A DNA stretch of 13,299 bases from Armatimonadota bacterium (lineage in GTDB: Bacteria > Armatimonadota > Hebobacteria > Hebobacterales > WVXJ01), in NCBI GenBank assembly GCA_011773575.1, contig WVXJ01000076.1, positions 34,159-47,457 of the forward strand, read 5' to 3'. The notes beneath the pieces are model-generated. The model saw only the letters and a list, made by a program, of their open reading frames with translations, made no database searches and was not told the origin of the DNA. This document shows positions 12,268-13,299 of this stretch, piece after piece; within the stretch, counting starts at the first letter, position 1; the number at the start of each line of letters is the position of its first letter. Made by a program: the position numbers and the translations under genes.

Positions 12268-13299
12268 CTACTTAGACTCCGTTTTTTGCCCTTTAGTTTC
12301 ACCAGCAGAGGCCTTATCTGTTTCAGCGGGAACCTCCGGCTCTGTGGCCGGCGCGGGCTGGGGAGAGAAGAAGTCAGGGAAGAAGGTAACGAGACAGGCA
12401 CGGATAGCAGCGGCGAGGGGCAAGGCAATGATGATGCCGATCAATCCGAAGAGTTCTCCCGCCGCAAGCAGGGCGAAGATGACTGTCATCGGATGCAGAC
12501 CCACCCGTTCTCCGATAACGCGGGGGCTGACGAGATAGTCGAGGACGAAGTTCAGGCCCAGGAGAGCGGCAACGATGCCGAGGAGGTTGGGCCAGGGCTG
12601 TCCTGTGAGGGCGGCGACGATGACTGTGATGAGTGTGGCTATGGGCACTCCGAAATAAGGGATGGCATATCCCACCCCTACCACCAGCCCCAGGAGGTAG
12701 CCGTAATCGACACCGAAGATGAGTAAGATGATGATGGTTGTGACGGCGGCGATCCCACACAGAAGCAGCAGGCCCAACAAATAAGCGCTTATTATCTGGT
12801 TTATCTGGCTGGAAAGGGAAACAACGGAGGAGTTGTGACGCTCCGGTATAAATGCAAGCAGCCGCCGGCCCAGGGGATGATAGTCCTTGAGCAGCCAGTA
12901 GGCGAGTATGAGTGTGACGACCATTAAGGTTATGAACCCGGCGATACTCTGCAGCAACTTGCCGAGCAAGGAGGGAACCTTCCCCAGAAGCCGCGGTAAG
13001 AGTGCGGCGAGCCTTTCATTCAACTTACCACCCAGTTCTCCTTCTAAGCGCAGCCACGGGAAAGCCGTTTGGAGGCGGGCCAGCCACTGCTGATATGAGG
13101 CCTCCGCCTTTTCTGCCAGAGGGCCGTAGTCCTGAATGAGGCCGGACAGCTCTCCCCATAGGCGCGGAATCAGAAGAAAGCCTATGATAAGACCAATGGC
13201 GAGCACGCCGAGCAGCAGGAGAAGAATGGCATAAGTGCGGGGCCAGCGTTTTGCTTCGAGTTTATCTATGATGGGGTTAAGCAGATAGGCGACAACACC
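12268..13299 (-). CDS. AI-2E family transporter (partial, N-terminus outside window)
   Basis: The family is polytopic and named for E. coli TqsA (autoinducer-2 export); other members are ion antiporters or uncharacterised exporters, so the substrate cannot be given. About 343 residues are visible and the frame runs off the right edge. The first visible residues, VVAYLLNPIIDKLEAKRWPRTYAIL, are the well-conserved start region of the family. Then come a hydrophobic helix, a long amphipathic segment (SGLIQDYGPLAEKAEASYQQWL, LLPRLLGKVPSLLGKLLQS), several membrane helices, and the conserved GYLLGLVVGVGYAIPYFG, NFVLDYLVSPRVIGERVGLHP and GGELFGLIGIIIALPLAAAI-type blocks (here AAGELFGLIG). The C-terminal tail is Pro-, Ala- and Glu-rich and charged. 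The protein contains an in-frame GTG at 13206, but this is not the start. It lies 117 nt upstream of the TPR gene and may be cotranscribed with it. Confidence 0.95.
   Translation of the reverse strand, partial: GVVAYLLNPIIDKLEAKRWPRTYAILLLLLGVLAIGLIIGFLLIPRLWGELSGLIQDYGPLAEKAEASYQQWLARLQTAFPWLRLEGELGGKLNERLAALLPRLLGKVPSLLGKLLQSIAGFITLMVVTLILAYWLLKDYHPLGRRLLAFIPERHNSSVVSLSSQINQIISAYLLGLLLLCGIAAVTTIIILLIFGVDYGYLLGLVVGVGYAIPYFGVPIATLITVIVAALTGQPWPNLLGIVAALLGLNFVLDYLVSPRVIGERVGLHPMTVIFALLAAGELFGLIGIIIALPLAAAIRACLVTFFPDFFSPQPAPATEPEVPAETDKASAGETKGQKTESK

Overview
The window looks like chromosomal core DNA from a diderm bacterium of moderately high GC content. It probably lies near the replication origin, because rsmG, parA, parB and a perfect parS site sit together; no DnaA-box cluster was seen. 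The diderm call rests on one predicted outer-membrane beta-barrel with a signal peptide and a C-terminal Phe. The phylum cannot be named from the sequence alone. Two gene arrangements are unusual: rplK follows greA and an archease gene instead of secE-nusG, and a small membrane-protein gene sits between rplK and rplA.

Left part (1-3122, all minus strand, transcribed right to left). greA and an archease gene form one short operon. After a 129-bp gap with a plausible promoter comes rplK (L11), a two-helix membrane protein, rplA (L1), a structured leader ending in a strong intrinsic terminator, and rplJ (L10, cut by the window edge). The leader fits L10-type attenuation of rplJ and whatever follows it.

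Middle (3123-6560, plus strand). A divergent intergenic region carries dispersed-repeat-like motifs. It is followed by rsmG (16S rRNA m7G methyltransferase), parS, and a parA promoter with a long leader containing a perfect 26-bp palindrome. parA and parB come next and overlap by 221 nt in different frames, and an intrinsic terminator closes the unit. This ParB has Gln where the catalytic Glu of the CTP-binding GERR motif normally lies.

Right part (6562-13299). On the plus strand, a membrane protein with two tandem anti-sigma-type zinc fingers is followed by a large predicted outer-membrane barrel. Converging on them from the minus strand are a 5'-truncated AI-2E family transporter and a secreted TPR protein with a PKD-like domain and a copper-amine-oxidase-N-like domain. 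No mobile element, CRISPR array, tRNA or rRNA was seen. The best candidates for new biology are the membrane protein in the ribosomal operon, the unusual ParB and ParA-ParB overlap, and the orphan double zinc-finger protein next to an unrecognised barrel.
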